Source: Pantoea sp. At-9b
GTDB lineage: Bacteria; Pseudomonadota; Gammaproteobacteria; Enterobacterales; Enterobacteriaceae
Assembly (NCBI RefSeq): GCF_000175935.2
Contig: NC_014837.1
Coordinates: 1,426,001-1,490,000, forward strand
Length of the DNA stretch: 64,000 nucleotides
Direction of reading: 5' to 3'
The notes beneath the pieces were generated by a model. The model made no database searches. It had not been told where the DNA came from and worked only from the letters and a program-made list of their open reading frames with translations. A program made the translations under genes and the position numbers. How positions within the stretch are numbered: the first letter of the stretch is position 1; every line of letters starts with the position of its first letter. Shown here one piece after another: positions 59,785 to 64,000 of the stretch.

Positions 59785-61548
59785 TTATTTCGCTAACCAA
59801 TAACGACGCTTGGCTGCCTGCAACTTTTCGTAAGCGGCCAGCAACGACTGATGGGCCGGGAAGGCTTTTAAATCCAAATCCACGGCTTGCAGGCCGTAGA
59901 ACGGTGCTTCACCACTGATGGCAGCAGAGGCAGCGTCAACGGCCGCTTCGCCATACATGCGCACAAACGCACGGTGATACTGCACCGGATCGCGTTCTTC
60001 TTCCATCGCCAGCAACAGCAGAGTTTGCAGGCAACGGTAGTAATTAGCACGCTCAGCGCTAAAGATGGACTGGTTAAATTCCATCGTCCATTCGGTCCAG
60101 ATCAGTGCCTGATCGAGGTCACCACCCGCCAGCGCCAGCATGGCTTTCAGCTCACCAATACGCAGCGTAAACCAGCCATTGTCTTTGCCCGAGGCCAGAC
60201 CCAGCAGTTCGCGAACACGGGTAAAGTCATCGTGTCCTTCTTCATCCAGTTGGGTGATCAGCTCCAGATAGGCTTCCGGTTCCCATTGGCTTTCCGGCAG
60301 CGCCAGCAGGGTTTCACGCAGCGGCGCACCCATGTTGTTATTCGCCAGCAGTAAGTCTTCAGCCGGGTAGATATCAGACATGCCCGGCACGATGATACGG
60401 CAGGCATAGACGCTCAGATGCTCGTAATCAGCGATATACACTTCTTTATCTTCCGCGCGGAAGATGGCCATCAGGGTGTCGAACTCTTCGTGCGTGCTGC
60501 CAGCAAAGCTCCAGTCAACAAACGGATAGTCAGCATCGTCTTTGAACATATCCCAGGAAATCAGGCCGCTTGAATCGATAAAGTGGGTTTCCAGGTTGGC
60601 ATGTTCCGCAACTTCTTCATCATCGAAAGTCGGCGGTGTGAACACGTCGAGATCTTTCAGACCACGGCCTTGCAGCAGTTCGGTAACGGTACGTTCCAGC
60701 GCCACGCCAAAATCAGGATGTGCGCCAAATGATGCGAAGCAGGTGCCGTTTGCCGGGTTGAACAACACCACGCAGATGACCGGGTAGTTGCCGCCGAGAG
60801 AGGCGTCGTAGGCAAAAATCGGGAAACCTTCCGCTTCAAGGCGGGCAATGGCTTCCACCACGCCAGGGTAACGCTGCATCACCGCTTCTGGAATTTCCGG
60901 CAAGCTAATGGACTCGGCAATGATGCGGTTCTTAATATGGCGCTCGAACACCTCAGACAGCCCCTGCACACGGGCTTCGTTAGCGGTATTGCCCGCTGAC
61001 ATGCCGTTGGACACATACAGGTTGCCGATAATATTCATCGGGATATAGACCGTCTGCTGATCAGACTGACGCGTAAAGGGCAGGCCACAGATGCCACGCT
61101 CGGCATTGCCGGATTGCAGATCAACCAGATCCGCCGCACTCAGGCTATCGTCAGGATCATAGAATTTACGCAGACGGGCATCGAGGATCCCGGCTGGCAG
61201 GCTGTCATCTTCCGGCAGGGCGAACCATTTCTCGTTGGGGTAGTGCACAAACTCGCCGTTGGCGATGGACTCACCCAGCCAGAAGTCAGCAAAGAAGTAG
61301 TTAGTCGAGAGACGCTCAAAATATTCGCCCAGCGCAGAAGCCAGCGCAGCCTTTTTGCTGGCACCTTTACCGTTGGTAAAGCACAGCGGGCAGTCACGAT
61401 CGCGAATATGCACTGACCACACGTGCGGAACCGGGTTCAGCCAGGAGGCCTCTTCGATGTTAAAACCCAAATCCTGCAATTTTTGCTGGAAGCGTGAAAT
61501 GGAGTCTTCCAGTGCGGCGTCTTTACCGGGAATAAAAGTTTGCGTCAT
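59785..61548 (-). CDS. ycaO: YcaO, ATP-dependent accessory factor for S12 methylthiolation
   Basis: Founding member of the YcaO superfamily of ATP-using cyclodehydratase-like enzymes; in E. coli it is reported to help RimO modify Asp88/89 of ribosomal protein S12. The 587 residues (E. coli 586) have the YcaO ATP-binding core (about 60-400) with ALGEYFERLS, ARVQGLSEVFERHIKNR and ERTVTELLQGRG, followed by a helical TPR-like C-terminal part (about 440-580). Start preceded by GAGAG. E. coli ycaP, next to it there, is missing. RimO is encoded at 3978-5303. Confidence 0.95.
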   Translation of the reverse strand: MTQTFIPGKDAALEDSISRFQQKLQDLGFNIEEASWLNPVPHVWSVHIRDRDCPLCFTNGKGASKKAALASALGEYFERLSTNYFFADFWLGESIANGEFVHYPNEKWFALPEDDSLPAGILDARLRKFYDPDDSLSAADLVDLQSGNAERGICGLPFTRQSDQQTVYIPMNIIGNLYVSNGMSAGNTANEARVQGLSEVFERHIKNRIIAESISLPEIPEAVMQRYPGVVEAIARLEAEGFPIFAYDASLGGNYPVICVVLFNPANGTCFASFGAHPDFGVALERTVTELLQGRGLKDLDVFTPPTFDDEEVAEHANLETHFIDSSGLISWDMFKDDADYPFVDWSFAGSTHEEFDTLMAIFRAEDKEVYIADYEHLSVYACRIIVPGMSDIYPAEDLLLANNNMGAPLRETLLALPESQWEPEAYLELITQLDEEGHDDFTRVRELLGLASGKDNGWFTLRIGELKAMLALAGGDLDQALIWTEWTMEFNQSIFSAERANYYRCLQTLLLLAMEEERDPVQYHRAFVRMYGEAAVDAASAAISGEAPFYGLQAVDLDLKAFPAHQSLLAAYEKLQAAKRRYWLAK

Positions 61549-61860
61549 GATGGCGCTCTCTGAGTCAATGGGGTGGGCGTAAAGCGCGCAATAATACGGG
61601 TTTTACGCGACATTCGCCATTCGGATGATGAAGTTTCTCTCTCTTATGTTACGGGGTTTTATTCGTCTGGCGGCAATCTGATTTTACTTCGCAGATAAAC
61701 CTCACAAAATTCCATTGTCGATTACATTTATGACATAAGCTGCGGTGGAGCCGGCTCTGGAAATGTGATCGCGGCAGGATAAATGATTGCAGCCATCCGG
61801 AGGCAATGATAAAACCGGTAGGGTATTCATAACCGTTCGATATGACAGTGGTGAGGGGAA
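61549..61860. other. ycaO-serC divergent spacer
   Basis: No gene is seen in these 312 bases. Both promoters should lie here. TTGTCG near 61712 and TAAGCT near 61733 are weak promoter-like hexamers; a single TGTGA half-site near 61763 is not enough for a CRP site. Confidence 0.4.
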
Positions 61861-62946
61861 ATGACGCAGGTTTATAATTTTAGCTCCGGTCCAGCGATGC
61901 TGCCGGTTGAAGTGCTCCGTCGTGCAGAACAAGAACTGACAAACTGGCACGGGTTAGGCACCTCGGTGATGGAAATCAGTCACCGTAGTAAAGAATTTAT
62001 TCAGGTAGCGGAAGAAGCTGAGAAAGACTTTCGCGATCTGCTGAAAATCCCTGCCAACTACAAAGTTTTATTCTGTCATGGCGGCGCGCGTGCGCAGTTT
62101 GCCGCTATCCCGGGTAACCTGCTGGGATCGGCGAAAAGCGCTGACTACATTGATGGCGGCTATTGGGCGCACAGTGCAATCAAAGAAGCTGAGAAATACT
62201 GCTCGCCAAATACTATCGACGTAAAAACGACCCGTGATGGCAAGCGTGCGATTCTGCCCATGCGTGAATGGCAGCTGAGCAATGACGCAGCCTACGTGCA
62301 TTTTTGCCCGAACGAAACCATCGACGGCATCGCCATTGATGAGCAGCCTGACTTTGGCGATAAAGTGGTGGTGGCTGACTATTCATCAACCATCCTGTCG
62401 CGTCCGATTGATGTCAGCCGTTATGGTGTGATCTATGCCGGTGCGCAGAAAAACATCGGTCCGGCTGGCCTGACGCTGGTTATCGTGCGTGAAGACCTGC
62501 TGGGCAAAGCGCACAGCTATGTGCCGTCTATTCTCGATTACAAGGTGCTGGCTGAGAACGATTCTATGTTCAACACCCCGCCGACCTTTGCATGGTATCT
62601 CTCTGGCCTGGTGTTTAAATGGCTGAAAGAGAAAGGCGGCGTGGCAGAAATGGACAAACAGAACCAGGCCAAAGCTGACCTGCTGTATGGGGTGATTGAT
62701 CGCAGCGACTTCTACCGTAACGACGTTGCGGTGGAGAACCGTTCACGTATGAACGTACCTTTCCAGTTGGCCGATGCTGCGCTGGATAAAGTGTTCCTCG
62801 ACGAATCGCTGAAAGCTGGCCTGCATGCACTGAAAGGGCATCGTGTGGTTGGCGGTATGCGCGCCTCGATTTACAATGCGATGCCGTTGGAAGGTGTTAA
62901 AGCCTTAACCGATTTCATGGTCGATTTTGAGCGTCGCCACGGTTAA
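61861..62946 (+). CDS. serC: Phosphoserine aminotransferase SerC
   Basis: PLP enzyme for 3-phosphohydroxypyruvate to phosphoserine in serine synthesis and for a parallel step of pyridoxal phosphate synthesis. The 361 residues (E. coli 362) begin [15 protein letters not shown]; the PLP lysine is Lys197 in [10 protein letters not shown], and phosphate-binding [14 protein letters not shown] and [17 protein letters not shown] are present. GAGGGG lies just before the ATG. It forms the serC-aroA operon with the next gene. Confidence 0.97.
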   Translation: MTQVYNFSSGPAMLPVEVLRRAEQELTNWHGLGTSVMEISHRSKEFIQVAEEAEKDFRDLLKIPANYKVLFCHGGARAQFAAIPGNLLGSAKSADYIDGGYWAHSAIKEAEKYCSPNTIDVKTTRDGKRAILPMREWQLSNDAAYVHFCPNETIDGIAIDEQPDFGDKVVVADYSSTILSRPIDVSRYGVIYAGAQKNIGPAGLTLVIVREDLLGKAHSYVPSILDYKVLAENDSMFNTPPTFAWYLSGLVFKWLKEKGGVAEMDKQNQAKADLLYGVIDRSDFYRNDVAVENRSRMNVPFQLADAALDKVFLDESLKAGLHALKGHRVVGGMRASIYNAMPLEGVKALTDFMVDFERRHG

Positions 62947-62980
62947 TTATTCATCTATGCCAGTCTGACTGGTGCCAGAC

Positions 62981-63014
62981 CCCGTTGTTTTCAGGCGGGG
63001 TTTCTTCTTTTCTG
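62981..63014 (+). terminator. Hairpin between serC and aroA (attenuator)
   Basis: ACCCCG / CGGGGT forms a six-pair stem over about eleven bases, followed by TTCTTCTTTT. It lies inside the operon, so it would reduce rather than stop aroA transcription. Confidence 0.6.
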
Positions 63015-63029
63015 GAGATTGAGTTTCAC

Positions 63030-64000
63030 ATGCAGGACTCCCTGACTCTACAACCGATTGCGCGTGTTGATGGCACGGTAAACTTACCGGGTTCCAAGAG
63101 CGTATCTAACCGTGCACTGTTGCTGGCCGCGTTGGCAAAAGGCACCACACGCCTGACCAACTTGCTGGATAGCGATGATGTGAAGCATATGCTCAACGCG
63201 CTGAAAGCGCTGGGTGTGAGCTATACACTTTCTGCTGATCGCACGGTCTGTGAAGTGATCGGTAATGCTGGCCCACTGCATTCAGAGCAACCGCTGGAGC
63301 TGTTTTTAGGTAATGCGGGTACCGCCATGCGTCCGTTGGCTGCCGCGCTGTGCCTTGGTCAGCAATCTATCGTGCTGACCGGTGAGCCGCGTATGAAAGA
63401 GCGTCCAATTGGACACCTGGTTGATGCACTGCGTCAGGGCGGAGCAAAAATCGAGTATCTGGAACAGACCGACTATCCGCCGTTACTGCTCAAAGGGGGC
63501 TTTAATGGGGGTGATGTGACGGTTGACGGTAGCGTGTCCAGCCAGTTTCTGACTGCGTTATTAATGACGGCACCTTTAGCGCAACAGGACACCACCATCA
63601 GCATCAAAGGTGATCTGGTATCAAAGCCTTACATTGATATCACCTTGCACCTGATGCGTTGTTTCGGTGTTGATGTTGATAACCAGAATTACCAGCGCTT
63701 TGTCGTCAAGGGGAAGCAGCAGTATCAATCACCGGGTGATTATCTGGTGGAAGGCGATGCCTCATCTGCTTCCTATTTCCTGGCCGCAGCCGCGATTAAA
63801 GGCGGCACGGTGCGTGTGACAGGTATTGGTCGCAACAGTGTGCAAGGCGATATCCGTTTTGCTGACGTGCTGGAAAAAATGGGTGCCAGCATTGAATGGG
63901 GTGATGATTACATCGCCTGTACCCGTGGTTCCCTGAATGCTATCGATATGGATATGAACCATATCCCTGATGCTGCGATGACGATTGCCACCACGGCATT
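63030..64000 (+). CDS. aroA: EPSP synthase AroA (5' part; runs off the window)
   Basis: 5-enolpyruvylshikimate-3-phosphate synthase of the shikimate pathway. The first 323 codons are present of about 427. The match to E. coli AroA is near complete: [12 protein letters not shown] (with D for S here), [58 protein letters not shown] and [16 protein letters not shown]. The GNAGTAMRP loop identifies it as a class I enzyme. GGAG stands 12 bases before the ATG. The 3' end lies beyond base 64000. Confidence 0.96.
   Translation, partial: MQDSLTLQPIARVDGTVNLPGSKSVSNRALLLAALAKGTTRLTNLLDSDDVKHMLNALKALGVSYTLSADRTVCEVIGNAGPLHSEQPLELFLGNAGTAMRPLAAALCLGQQSIVLTGEPRMKERPIGHLVDALRQGGAKIEYLEQTDYPPLLLKGGFNGGDVTVDGSVSSQFLTALLMTAPLAQQDTTISIKGDLVSKPYIDITLHLMRCFGVDVDNQNYQRFVVKGKQQYQSPGDYLVEGDASSASYFLAAAAIKGGTVRVTGIGRNSVQGDIRFADVLEKMGASIEWGDDYIACTRGSLNAIDMDMNHIPDAAMTIATTA

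Overview
The window is core chromosome of a gamma-proteobacterium of the order Enterobacterales. Nearly every gene is recognisable from its E. coli K-12 counterpart, and the order follows the E. coli stretch gsi - rimO - dacC - ybjG - ybjL - grxA - nfsA - rimK - potFGHI - art - poxB - clpSA - infA - cydCD - trxB - lrp - ftsK - serS - pfl - serC - aroA. Insertions, losses and the G+C-rich coding sequence fit an Erwiniaceae member such as Pantoea or a relative; genus is an inference. I see no prophage, insertion sequence, CRISPR array, rRNA or tRNA.

Layout. 1-2.2 kb: end of the glutathione importer operon (gsiB', gsiC, gsiD). 2.2-9 kb: a Tar-like chemoreceptor, rimO, a CynT-type carbonic anhydrase, a DUF3313 lipoprotein, the sugar dehydrogenase yliI and a HAD phosphatase. 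9-11.9 kb: dacC and two tandem PAP2 phosphatases behind a PmrA-type box, next to the sRNA gene rybB with its sigma-E promoter. 11.9-19 kb: ybjL, ybjM, grxA, an inserted two-gene operon (MBL hydrolase plus GlxA-type regulator), ybjC-nfsA-rimK-ybjN. 19-24 kb: putrescine importer potFGHI and ybjO. 24-29 kb: rlmC, artJ and artPIQM with paired ARG boxes. 29-36.4 kb: ybjP, amiD, ltaE, poxB, lysO, ybjD. 36.4-46 kb: cspD/clpS-clpA, infA, aat, cydDC, trxB. 46-54 kb: lrp, ftsK (LexA box), lolA, rarA, serS. 54-64 kb: ycaD, pflA, pflB, focA (FNR-type promoter), ycaO, serC and the start of aroA.

Shared themes are envelope homeostasis (dacC, both PAP2 enzymes, rybB, amiD, lolA), amino acid, peptide and polyamine uptake (gsi, pot, art), ribosome modification (rimO, ycaO, rimK, rlmC), protein quality control (clpS-clpA) and fermentation/redox physiology (pfl, focA, poxB, cydDC, grxA, trxB, nfsA).

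I found no convincing wholly new multi-gene system. The points most worth follow-up are the PmrA-box-controlled PAP2 pair beside rybB, the inserted MBL/GlxA operon, a branched palindrome between rlmC and artJ, and a palindromic REP-like family present at four places.
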